Shown: positions 5,772 through 12,991 of the stretch, in pieces
How the letters are laid out: each line of letters starts with the position of its first letter
Position numbering within the stretch: the first letter of the stretch is position 1
NCBI GenBank assembly: GCA_017615135.1
Contig: JAGAAU010000085.1
Location: 1-12,991 of the forward strand
Origin: Bacteroidales bacterium
GTDB taxonomy: Bacteria; Bacteroidota; Bacteroidia; Bacteroidales; UBA932
Direction of reading: 5' to 3'
Length of the DNA: 12,991 nucleotides
Made by a program: the position numbers and the translations under genes
The notes under the pieces: model-generated
What the model was told of the DNA's origin: nothing
The model's input: only the letters and a program-made list of their open reading frames with translations
Databases searched by the model: none

Positions 5772-8668
5772 AGGGTGATTTTAACTTCGGCCCCGAAGTA
5801 AATCGGAGTGTTTTTGTCGGCAGGATAACCGGTTACGGAATTCTTCACCCGCCCTTTCAGGTTCAGGAAATTATTGGCATAGAAGGAGATGGTGGCATGC
5901 TTCATCTCTTTGGTAAGTCTCAGGTTCAGCATCCCATACGGCGAATAGCCCTGAGTGAGGTAGTAAGATGCGGTATTAGTGCTGAGTATGAGGTTGCGAT
6001 AGGCCGGATCGCGCTCCATCGCCTGTGTGAAAAGAATAATCTGCCCGTTGCGGTCCATAATGGACACCGGATTGATGTATTTGGTGTGCCCGGTATCTTC
6101 CAGGGCCGCAGCTCCCCTTATGCGGTTGCCAGCCTCGTTGTAGAAATACGGCTGCGAATAACCATTGTAAACAGACTGTGCCGTCGTTCTGTCTATGAAC
6201 ACCATCTGGGCTGTCAGGGTAACCACCATCGCAATGGACGGAATATGGGTTACAAAGCGCACGTTCGCGTTCAGGCGCTCTCTCAGGCTGGCATTGGAGG
6301 TGGTGGCGCTACCGGCGTAAATCCCCACCCAGGGGAAGCTGCGGCCGTTCTGACTGCCACCGTAGAGCCGGTAGCTCATGCCTGTATTACGGATATCCAT
6401 CCACTGCCAGGCACCGCTGACGCTTATGGAGGTATTGATTGCCTTGATTGTGGGGAACTCCAGAGTAAGCTCTACCCCGCGCTTATGGATATCCATGCAG
6501 TTGGAGGGCACGCTGAAAGCCATGAAAGTGGTGTCGCAAATGTAAGGGAGCGACTCCCCGCCATTTTCCACGCCCTTGCCCGTATAAACCGGGGTGTGCC
6601 CGGAAGGCAACAGACGCTGTGAGGGAGCACCGTTTTCCCACACATAGCCGTAACGCCGGTAAACCATGGGGGCATACATTGTACAGAAACCGTAACCCCC
6701 CGTCATATCCTCGTCGTAATATACCACAGAGCCGCTTACCGCACCCTGATTAAACTCCAGCCCGGCCTCCCAGTTAACACTTTTCTGGAGCCGGAGGCTC
6801 ACATTCGCCGTTTCCTGCTGCTGAGTGGTCAGCACGCAGAGACCATAGCCGGAAGCGTCGAAGTCGTTGTAAGAGTAAGATACCATATCTTTCCAGGCCG
6901 GCTCCGGATAGAGGTGTATCATAGACGGCATCTTGCAGGAAACGCCCCAGCCGCCTCTCAGGCTGAGCTCCCTCCAGCCTGTATTTTTCTGAATGATATT
7001 GTATCTGAGGTTTAAACGGGGCTCCACCGCAAGAAAATTGCGGGTGTCTATACCCGATGCGGCAATTCCGCTGACACGGGCGCCAGCCTGGAGCTCCACG
7101 CTGGAAATCCAGAACTTATACTTGAAATTATCTTCAAGGAAGAGGGTGCCCCTGTGCAGGAAAGGGATGTCTGAATAACTGCGCTCGCGATATGCCGCGG
7201 CAGAGCCGGGAGACGGAGGGCAATGTGCGTCGAAAATCTTGCCCGCGCCACGGTTTCCCGCCATCTTCCATTCAGCACCTGCCAGCACCTTGTTGGAGAT
7301 ATCCCCATAATGTCCCAGCTGCCTTGCGGTAATACGGGCCTGGCTTTCTATGGGGAGTCCTTCTACCATCACATCGGAATAATACTGCGGAGAGGTGAAG
7401 AAACCCTCAAACTCCCCGTCCCGCATAGCCGTGGTTCCCGGAGTATAGCCTGCAGAGCCCTGATACTTACGCTGACGCGAATTCTGGGAAGACACGCTCC
7501 CCGTAAGCAGATACTCCACATCTGTAATCCAGGGTTTTCCGATGGTCCAGCGGCCGTTTATATTCAGCCGTACCCCGGTCTCGCGGGAACTGTTGACCTC
7601 TTCCAGCAGAAGGTCCGGGTCCGAGCGGTCCTGGGCATCAGAGAAATTAAACCTCAGACGGGCGTTCATTGTAAGTTTGCCGGCAAATTTACCGGACCAC
7701 CCCGCCTGGAAGTTCACTCTCTGGTAGGCAGAAGAAGGAGTTCTCACGTCGCCGGCGGCATTGGCATAATCGAGGTCGAAATTCAGGGCTCCGCCACCTT
7801 TCCCGAGGGCAAAACCCTTTCCTGCCGCAATCTGTTTGAGCTGGGGATCGGTTTTAAGTCGGACAGTCCACGGGGAGGCCCCGGCGCGGGTTTTTACCAC
7901 TACGGCTCCGGAAGTAAGGTCTCCGTACACTACCGAAGGGATACCGCGTATAACCTCCACAGACTCGATATTGTCCGTAGAAACCTGCCTCACATCTACT
8001 CCTACTCCGGCAGTAGAGGCAACATTGCTCTCCCCTTCGTTCATTACCGTTCCGGAAGACAGCATCTGCATATTGGCATCGTTCGATACCGTAGCCCCGT
8101 CCAGAATGAGCGCGGTACCCGCCACATTGGCTGCATTGCTGCCTATATCGCGGATGGAAAGTGTGTTTACCCCCGTTAGCGACGGATTTGCGCTCATCCC
8201 ACCCGGCAACAGCTGCATAACGTCCTTGAGGCTCGAGGGCTGGATATGCTCGATAGCCTGCGAGGAAATCTTTGATGCGGAGGTAAGTTCGCCGCCCTCG
8301 CGCGCCGTAACCACCACCTCCGACAAGGTCAGGCTGGACAGCGCGAGTTGCAGTTTCAGGTCTTTTACATCGCGGGAAACCTCGATTTTCCGCTTCAGTG
8401 TTTCATAGCCCAGAATAGTTACTTCCAGGGTGTGTACCCCGGCGGGCACATCGGCAATAAGGAAAGCCCCGTCTTTGTCGGTAGCGGCCCAGCGGCCAGT
8501 CTCCAACAGGACAACGTAGGCCATCTGTACCGGCTCGCCGCCGTCTTTTTCAAGAACTTTCCCGCCTATTGTAAAAAGTGGCGCAGTTGCGGCAAGCGAA
8601 ATACCGCCTGCCGCAAACACTACGCCCAAAAACGTACAACCCAGTATGATTCCCTTTCGGAAATTCAT
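5768..8668 (-). CDS. TonB-dependent receptor with carboxypeptidase-regulatory-like N-terminal domain
   Basis: A 966-residue outer-membrane active transporter. In order: signal peptide (MNFRKGIILGCTFLG..., ending near residue 28); a CarboxypepD_reg-like domain ~33-110 (IGGKVLEKDGGEPVQMAYV, ATDKDGAFLI, LEVTILGYET); a plug domain ~117-262 (SEVVVTAR, LSIRDIGSN, NIESVEVIRGIPSVVYGDLTS, GAVVVKT); then the barrel, closing with YFGAEVKITL. Energy from TonB-ExbBD is expected, but none of those genes is in the window. The frame also opens with TTG at 8692, directly after the preceding stop, but ATG 8668 gives a proper signal peptide and is chosen; that leaves a 24-bp gap. There is no SusD gene beside it, so it is not a classic SusCD glycan pair. 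Its neighbours (two lipoproteins, a second barrel, a peptidase) suggest a peptide-type or peptide-linked ligand, which is inference. Confidence 0.93.
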   Translation of the reverse strand: MNFRKGIILGCTFLGVVFAAGGISLAATAPLFTIGGKVLEKDGGEPVQMAYVVLLETGRWAATDKDGAFLIADVPAGVHTLEVTILGYETLKRKIEVSRDVKDLKLQLALSSLTLSEVVVTAREGGELTSASKISSQAIEHIQPSSLKDVMQLLPGGMSANPSLTGVNTLSIRDIGSNAANVAGTALILDGATVSNDANMQMLSSGTVMNEGESNVASTAGVGVDVRQVSTDNIESVEVIRGIPSVVYGDLTSGAVVVKTRAGASPWTVRLKTDPQLKQIAAGKGFALGKGGGALNFDLDYANAAGDVRTPSSAYQRVNFQAGWSGKFAGKLTMNARLRFNFSDAQDRSDPDLLLEEVNSSRETGVRLNINGRWTIGKPWITDVEYLLTGSVSSQNSRQRKYQGSAGYTPGTTAMRDGEFEGFFTSPQYYSDVMVEGLPIESQARITARQLGHYGDISNKVLAGAEWKMAGNRGAGKIFDAHCPPSPGSAAAYRERSYSDIPFLHRGTLFLEDNFKYKFWISSVELQAGARVSGIAASGIDTRNFLAVEPRLNLRYNIIQKNTGWRELSLRGGWGVSCKMPSMIHLYPEPAWKDMVSYSYNDFDASGYGLCVLTTQQQETANVSLRLQKSVNWEAGLEFNQGAVSGSVVYYDEDMTGGYGFCTMYAPMVYRRYGYVWENGAPSQRLLPSGHTPVYTGKGVENGGESLPYICDTTFMAFSVPSNCMDIHKRGVELTLEFPTIKAINTSISVSGAWQWMDIRNTGMSYRLYGGSQNGRSFPWVGIYAGSATTSNASLRERLNANVRFVTHIPSIAMVVTLTAQMVFIDRTTAQSVYNGYSQPYFYNEAGNRIRGAAALEDTGHTKYINPVSIMDRNGQIILFTQAMERDPAYRNLILSTNTASYYLTQGYSPYGMLNLRLTKEMKHATISFYANNFLNLKGRVKNSVTGYPADKNTPIYFGAEVKITL

Positions 8669-8692
8669 TCTGTCATACAGCGGATATATCAA

Positions 8693-9808
8693 CTAGCGTA
8701 TGACATCCACAACGTAATTCTTGACGCAACGTACAGGAGCAGCAACCCTAAAACTCACACTGGAACCATTACAGGTATATTCCGCTTCCGTAGCCTTGTT
8801 GGTCATTGGCATGAAGCCATAGAACTGAAGATTCTTGATACCGGAATTGGGATCACCGGAGGTGTTGTACCAACTATTCAGCGGCTTGGCACATGTAGAA
8901 CCGCAGAACATTTCGGAGGAAAGTTTTGCAGGATATGCCTTAGCCCATCCCATAAAGGTACCTGTGGTCTTGGTGTTGTCTATAATGGAAATAGCGCCGA
9001 AAGCATCCATATTGAAACCATCTTCGTTTAATTTAACAATGGAACCGTTAGTACCATCAAAATACGGCGCATCGGGGTTGTTCTCAATTAATGCTGTTTT
9101 TCCAACAAGTCCCTGAATATCGCTCAGTGTAGGTATGTGCCAACCCGGAGGGCAGATGCCCTGAGCTCCTTCAAGCGCCTGGGCGGCTTCTACGGTTGTG
9201 AGATCGCCTACTTTCAGGCCGAGGGCGACTTCCGCCTGATAGAGATAGCCGTTGCGGGCGATAACTTCCGGGGCCTCTGAGAACTCGGCGGCGGTTTGCG
9301 CAGCATTCACTACGATAGGATAGAAAATTCCTGCTGTGACGGCGGTCAGTTCCTTTGCCGGCGTCATACCTTCCGGAACATACCTCAGATTCTGGGTGAA
9401 CCAGAAGTTGCCGTCCTTCATCTTCTTGACGGGATATTCAACTCCGCCCCAGGTAACGCTGGTCAGAACGCCCTGATTGATGGCTATAGTGGTTATGGCG
9501 CCCTCCGCACCGATGGTGCAGGTGAAGCGGATAACAGCTACGAGGGGATCGTTGGTAAGGTTCTCGGCCACGGAAACGGTAACCTCTGCAGGACCTTCAC
9601 CGGTATCGGGAACTACGTAAACCTGAGCGGTGCTGGCAGGATCCACGTCAGCCACCCAGGAGCCATTGGCATTGACAGTTACGGTTAACTCACCGCCCGA
9701 ATAATCCAGATTTATGGGTTCGGTAACATTTGTCTTGATTTCAGGTGTTTTCTGGCAGGATGCGAGCACTGCAACGGCAGCTGCCAGGATGAAAAGTGAT
9801 TTTTTCAT
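8693..9808 (-). CDS. BACON/FISUMP-domain lipoprotein
   Basis: A 371-residue lipoprotein. MKKSLFILAAAVAVLASC ends in a lipobox (LASC, Cys18). The residues after it, QKTPE, partly match the surface lipoprotein export signal QKDDE described in Capnocytophaga, so surface display is plausible. Residues ~27-113 resemble a BACON-like Ig domain (YSGGELTVTVNANGSWVADV, later TIAINQG). Residues ~118-365 match the Fibrobacter succinogenes major paralogous (FISUMP) domain: KKMKDGNFWFTQNLRY, then GICPPGWHIPTLSDI, and VRCVKN at the end. BACON domains are usually linked to binding carbohydrate or mucin-like material; FISUMP has no settled function. The gene starts 7 bp after the membrane-protein stop and ends 24 bp before the receptor start, so it may be the receptor's surface partner. 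Its sequence looks somewhat more AT-rich than its neighbours. No consensus promoter was seen just upstream. Confidence 0.83.
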   Translation of the reverse strand: MKKSLFILAAAVAVLASCQKTPEIKTNVTEPINLDYSGGELTVTVNANGSWVADVDPASTAQVYVVPDTGEGPAEVTVSVAENLTNDPLVAVIRFTCTIGAEGAITTIAINQGVLTSVTWGGVEYPVKKMKDGNFWFTQNLRYVPEGMTPAKELTAVTAGIFYPIVVNAAQTAAEFSEAPEVIARNGYLYQAEVALGLKVGDLTTVEAAQALEGAQGICPPGWHIPTLSDIQGLVGKTALIENNPDAPYFDGTNGSIVKLNEDGFNMDAFGAISIIDNTKTTGTFMGWAKAYPAKLSSEMFCGSTCAKPLNSWYNTSGDPNSGIKNLQFYGFMPMTNKATEAEYTCNGSSVSFRVAAPVRCVKNYVVDVIR

Positions 9809-9815
9809 AATACTG

Positions 9816-10805
9816 TTATTGTTTGATTGAATATTTAGATTTCAGAGAAATATCCACATAAGAAATGATTCCCAGCACAATCAGGAGGATGGAATGGGCC
9901 TCATGACAGATTGTAGCGAAGAGGATGCCCATTTCCCAGCTGACGGCATAAAGGGAAGACATGGTAAGGGCTACCAGATAGTGGTATGCACCTATTCCGC
10001 CCGGCACCGGAATAACCGAGGCCAGATTCCCGAGCGCGGAGATGAAAAGCGCATCCACGAAAGTCATGTGCTCCAAACCAGGCACCGCCAGTACGGCAAA
10101 ATAGCACATCAATATGTAACTCAGCCAGATGCAGACGGTATAAAGGAGGAAGAGCAGTTTTCGCTTCATCTTGAGGAAACTGCCGAAACCCTGCCACAGA
10201 CCCCGTACTTTTTCCACTGCCGAGGCACAGAAGCGGCTGCGCGTACGCAACTTCCACATGATAAAAATGCCAACCGCCAGCAGCATAAACAGGGCCAGCA
10301 GGATAATCCAGAGATTCAGCTTGAATCTGCCCGCCAGCGGAGCAACTACCTGTTCCTGAAAGAACCCACCGAAAAAACTCCACTTGGATGCGAGCGCAAT
10401 GATAAAAAGGGCCAGAATGGCAATTATATCCCAAACCCTCTCCATCACTATGGTACCGAATACTTTCTCGTATCCGGCGCCGCCTTTGGCGCTGATAAGA
10501 CCGCAGCGTGCGAATTCACCCGCCCCGGGAAGAACCACATTCAGGAAATTCCCCACATTGGCGGCGTCCCAGGTCTTTTTGGCGGTAATGGCAGGATCTA
10601 CCGGAATAATCATATCGCGCCACCGCAACATACGGAAGAATACCGCCAGGAAAACGGACACGAAAATCAGGCCTACGTAGAACCAGCGCGTATGCAGCAA
10701 TCCTTCCAGGAAAGCTTTCCAGTCCACTCCCCTGAAGGCAAAGTACAAAAGCACCGCCGCCAGCAGGAAAGAAAGCGTATATTTTACTGCCTGACCTTTC
10801 TTCAT
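9816..10805 (-). CDS. YbhN/UPF0104-type integral membrane protein (LPG synthase TM / flippase-like)
   Basis: A 329-residue inner-membrane protein of the family that includes the membrane part of lysylphosphatidylglycerol synthase (MprF) and YbhN. About seven or eight hydrophobic segments are visible (roughly residues 8-24, 41-58, 118-140, 164-184, 216-241, 249-266, 292-316). Family motifs are present: LPGAGEFAR (~92-100), ERVWD (~122-126) and PGGIGAY (~268-274). There is no cytosolic aminoacyl-transfer domain, so lipid aminoacylation is not expected; lipid or isoprenoid-linked substrate movement across the membrane is the usual guess. The start ATG 10805 overlaps the symporter stop as ATGA, implying coupled translation. 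The link with amino-sugar and amino-acid genes upstream is not explained by known function. Confidence 0.88.
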   Translation of the reverse strand: MKKGQAVKYTLSFLLAAVLLYFAFRGVDWKAFLEGLLHTRWFYVGLIFVSVFLAVFFRMLRWRDMIIPVDPAITAKKTWDAANVGNFLNVVLPGAGEFARCGLISAKGGAGYEKVFGTIVMERVWDIIAILALFIIALASKWSFFGGFFQEQVVAPLAGRFKLNLWIILLALFMLLAVGIFIMWKLRTRSRFCASAVEKVRGLWQGFGSFLKMKRKLLFLLYTVCIWLSYILMCYFAVLAVPGLEHMTFVDALFISALGNLASVIPVPGGIGAYHYLVALTMSSLYAVSWEMGILFATICHEAHSILLIVLGIISYVDISLKSKYSIKQ

Positions 10806-12169
10806 TTTTTACGCAAAGATGCCTCAAAGTCCTTAAGCGAGGCTGCAGCCTTCGGGCAAAGGATTATCAGCACTATTATGTTTATCCAGGTTGTAATCCC
10901 CACCCCTATGTCGCCGCATGTCCAAGCCACTCCAGCCTGGGTGCAGGCTCCGACGGCCACAGTGACAAACAGCAGAAGACGGTATAATATTATGGAAATC
11001 TTCTCTGCAGTACGCGCTCCGGCACCCTTATATGGTTCAAAGAGATACGAGATGCTGGATTCCGCATACACATCGTAAGCCACAATCGTTGTAAAGGTAA
11101 AGAAAGCAAGGGCGATGGTAACGAAAATGTTGCCCCAACCCATGAATACCGTATCGATAGCTGCCTGGGTGGTACCAACGAAGTTGCCGTCCAGAGCGGG
11201 ATTGGCATGTGAACCTGTGCAGAGAATCATCAGCGCGGTTGCAGTACAGACGACAATCGTATCTATATACACTGAAAATGACTGCACGAGCCCCTGCTTA
11301 GCCGGATGATCGATGGAGGTACTGGCGGAAACAATTGCTCCGCCGCCCTGACCGGCTTCGTTGGAGAACAGACCGCGTTTGACACCCATGGAGATGGCGC
11401 TGCCAACCATACCGGCAAAAGCAGGTCCTATACCGAAGGCACCCTTGAAGATACTGGCAAACGCATGCGGCACCTCCGAGATATTGATGCAGACCACGAC
11501 AACAGACAGGATAATATAGCCCAGAGCCATTATCGGTGTAACCACCGAGGCGAACTTAGCTATACGGCCCAAACCTCCGAAGATTACCAACGCCAGCAAT
11601 ACCACAATGGCCAGGCCCACGTAAATCGGGCGGAAGCCGAAGGAATTTTCAAATGCGCTGGAAGCCCCGTTTGCCTGAACCATAGAGAGCAACAGGCCAT
11701 AGCCGACCACCGTGAGCAGAGCAAAGATCACTCCCAACCAGCGTTGACCAAGCCCCTTCTCTATATAACATGCCGGACCTCCCTTCCAGATGCCGTCGCT
11801 CTTGAAGCGGTAAAGCTGCGCCAGGGTAGACTCTACAAAAGCCGTAGCTGCGCCCACTATGGCGATAACCCACATCCAGAACACCGAACCGGGACCGCCG
11901 ATGGCGATTGCAGAAGCTACGCCGACTATATTTCCGGTCCCCACCCTGCCGGAAAGGGCAAGGCAGAATGACTGGAAGGAGGTCATTCCCTGAACGGAAC
12001 CACCATCGCGAGGAGAGAAAAGGAACTTTGCCATATTGCGCAGATGACGTATCTGCACGAAGCGTGTGCGTATGGTAAAGTATAGCCCGCCTATCAACAG
12101 AAGGGCGATAAGGGCAGGACTCCAGACTACGGAATTAACCGCATCGACTATTCTCTCCAGGACGGCCAA
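10802..12169 (-). CDS. AGCS-family sodium:alanine/glycine symporter
   Basis: A 455-residue inner-membrane transporter that brings small neutral amino acids (alanine, glycine) in with Na+. The AGCS signature region is clear: SGRVGTGNIVGVASAIAIGG (residues 73-92), the following FWMWVIAIVGAATAFVESTLAQ, and VKRGLFSNEAGQGGGA with HPAKQGLVQ (263-296). About ten or eleven hydrophobic segments span the length, which is near the family norm (~450-500). Translation starts at TTG 12169: a stop in the same frame (the nagB TAA at 12184-12182) lies only four codons upstream and the first in-frame ATG is at residue 46, inside conserved sequence. The last bases overlap the next start (ATGA). Where many family members read NEAGxGSAP, this one reads NEAGQGGGA, which could shift specificity. 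Dipeptides trimmed by the distal peptidase would yield such amino acids, but that link is inference. Confidence 0.92.
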   Translation of the reverse strand: MAVLERIVDAVNSVVWSPALIALLLIGGLYFTIRTRFVQIRHLRNMAKFLFSPRDGGSVQGMTSFQSFCLALSGRVGTGNIVGVASAIAIGGPGSVFWMWVIAIVGAATAFVESTLAQLYRFKSDGIWKGGPACYIEKGLGQRWLGVIFALLTVVGYGLLLSMVQANGASSAFENSFGFRPIYVGLAIVVLLALVIFGGLGRIAKFASVVTPIMALGYIILSVVVVCINISEVPHAFASIFKGAFGIGPAFAGMVGSAISMGVKRGLFSNEAGQGGGAIVSASTSIDHPAKQGLVQSFSVYIDTIVVCTATALMILCTGSHANPALDGNFVGTTQAAIDTVFMGWGNIFVTIALAFFTFTTIVAYDVYAESSISYLFEPYKGAGARTAEKISIILYRLLLFVTVAVGACTQAGVAWTCGDIGVGITTWINIIVLIILCPKAAASLKDFEASLRKK

Positions 12170-12181
12170 AGCGGGGAAATA

Positions 12182-12976
12182 TTAGAATTTCTCCGCCGCC
12201 TCTACGGCTTTGAAGTACTTGTAACTGTTTACTTTAAGTTCACCGGCAGCCGCCTCGTCGCAGACAATGATGCCATTTTGATGGTTCTGCAGGGCAGAAA
12301 CGGTGCAGACATGGCTGAAGGGACCCTCAACAGCGTCCTTGATTGCGCGTGCCTTCTTGGGGCCGAAGGCCAGGATAACAACTTCTCTGGAATCGGTAAC
12401 GGTGGCCACACCTACGGAAAGCGCCTGTTTGGGCACCTGGTTCATATCGTTGTCGAAGAAGCGGGAATTCACGATGCGGGTATCTTCGGTAAGGGTTACC
12501 ACGCGGGTGCGGGAATTCAGCGGAGAGAACGGTTCATTGAAGGCGATGTGGCCGTCTTCACCTATTCCACCCAGGAAAAAGTCGAATCCTCCGGCCTTCT
12601 CTATTGCCTTCTCATATGCAGCGCACTCTGCGGCAAGGTCGGGGGCGTTTCCGTTGAGAATGTGAATGTTCTCGCGGGGAATGTCGATATGGTCGAACAG
12701 ATATCTGAACATAAAGGAATGGTAGCTCTCCGGATGAGATTCCGGCAGACCTACATATTCATCCATATTGAAGGTGATAACATTTCGGAAACTCACCTCG
12801 CCTGCCTTGCAGAGTTTGATAAGTTCTGCATAGGTATCTATAGGGGTAGAGCCGGTGCAGAGCCCCAGAATGAAAGGTTCACTGGTACGCGCTGCCTTTG
12901 CATTGATTTTAGCTACGATGTGTCTGGCTGCCCACACAGAGGCAGTCTTGGCGTCATCTCTGATGATAACTTTCAT
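12182..12976 (-). CDS. nagB: Glucosamine-6-phosphate deaminase
   Basis: A 264-residue cytosolic enzyme converting glucosamine 6-phosphate to fructose 6-phosphate and ammonia, the last step of amino-sugar catabolism. Length and numbering match E. coli NagB (266 residues): Asp72 in NMDEYVGL, and Asp141, His143 and Glu148 in [11 protein letters not shown], so all catalytic residues are in place. LGLCTGSTP (38-45) is the phosphate loop. Of the E. coli allosteric GlcNAc-6-phosphate site, Ser151, Arg158 and Tyr254 are kept, but position 160 (Lys in E. coli) is Val, so activation may be altered. The ATG at 12976 is the natural start. Only 15 bases remain beyond it, so its promoter is outside the window. 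It is followed after 12 bp by the symporter gene in the same frame. Confidence 0.96.
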   Translation of the reverse strand: MKVIIRDDAKTASVWAARHIVAKINAKAARTSEPFILGLCTGSTPIDTYAELIKLCKAGEVSFRNVITFNMDEYVGLPESHPESYHSFMFRYLFDHIDIPRENIHILNGNAPDLAAECAAYEKAIEKAGGFDFFLGGIGEDGHIAFNEPFSPLNSRTRVVTLTEDTRIVNSRFFDNDMNQVPKQALSVGVATVTDSREVVILAFGPKKARAIKDAVEGPFSHVCTVSALQNHQNGIIVCDEAAAGELKVNSYKYFKAVEAAEKF

Positions 12977-12991
12977 ATTAACTGATAATTA

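Noticed and set aside
7223..8179. 318-codon open frame on the plus strand opposite the TonB receptor
   Set aside because: Low-complexity composition without domain features; it mirrors the codon pattern of the receptor gene, which has clear family motifs.
5768..9808. Interpretation as a SusC/SusD polysaccharide utilisation locus
   Set aside because: The adjacent lipoproteins are FISUMP/BACON and DUF4876-like, not SusD-like, and there is no carbohydrate-active enzyme in the window.
9894..11078. 394-codon open frame on the plus strand opposite the membrane protein and symporter
   Set aside because: Very rich in His, Gln and Arg, as expected from the complement of hydrophobic membrane-protein codons; no recognisable domain.
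1..12991. CRISPR arrays, tRNA genes, insertion sequences or attachment sites
   Set aside because: No regularly spaced repeats, cloverleaf-like sequences, transposase frames or terminal inverted repeats were seen.

Overview
The window comes from a Bacteroidales bacterium. Four things point there. The 16S 5' end reads as Bacteroidota type (GATGAACGCTAGCGGCAGGCTTAACACATG on the minus strand, split here only for reading). The rRNA promoter matches the Bacteroidota consensus TTTG / TAnnTTTG rather than TTGACA/TATAAT. The protein families (SusC-like TonB-dependent receptor with carboxypeptidase-regulatory N-terminus, DUF4876, DUF6850, BACON/FISUMP lipoprotein, S46 dipeptidyl-peptidase) are typical of that phylum. 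Strong Shine-Dalgarno sequences are absent. Family or genus cannot be fixed from the sequence alone.

Left edge (1-551): the first ~226 nt of a 16S rRNA gene on the minus strand, running out of the window. Its leader carries a boxA-like site and a terminator-like hairpin with a U-tract. A very clean Bacteroidota rRNA promoter follows, backed by three A-tracts spaced exactly one helical turn apart. Reading away from it on the plus strand is a small PlsC-type acyltransferase gene (552-1103).

Rest of window (1111-12976): eight genes, all on the minus strand, with intergenic gaps of at most 24 bp and three stop/start overlaps. In transcription order (right to left) they are nagB (glucosamine-6-phosphate deaminase), an AGCS-family sodium:amino-acid symporter, a YbhN/LPG-synthase-type integral membrane protein, a BACON+FISUMP lipoprotein, a TonB-dependent receptor, a DUF4876-type lipoprotein, a DUF6850-type outer-membrane beta-barrel protein and a periplasmic S46 dipeptidyl-peptidase of DPP7 type. 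No promoter or terminator could be seen between them, so they may form one operon whose start lies right of the window; a shorter transcript beginning near the lipoprotein gene is the main alternative.

The last five genes look like a self-contained cell-envelope system: a lipoprotein and a TonB-dependent receptor for capture and uptake, a second lipoprotein and a second barrel of unknown role, and a peptidase that releases dipeptides in the periplasm. The natural hypothesis is uptake and processing of a peptide or peptide-bearing ligand; the ligand is not visible in the sequence. This set is the best candidate here for a little-described system.
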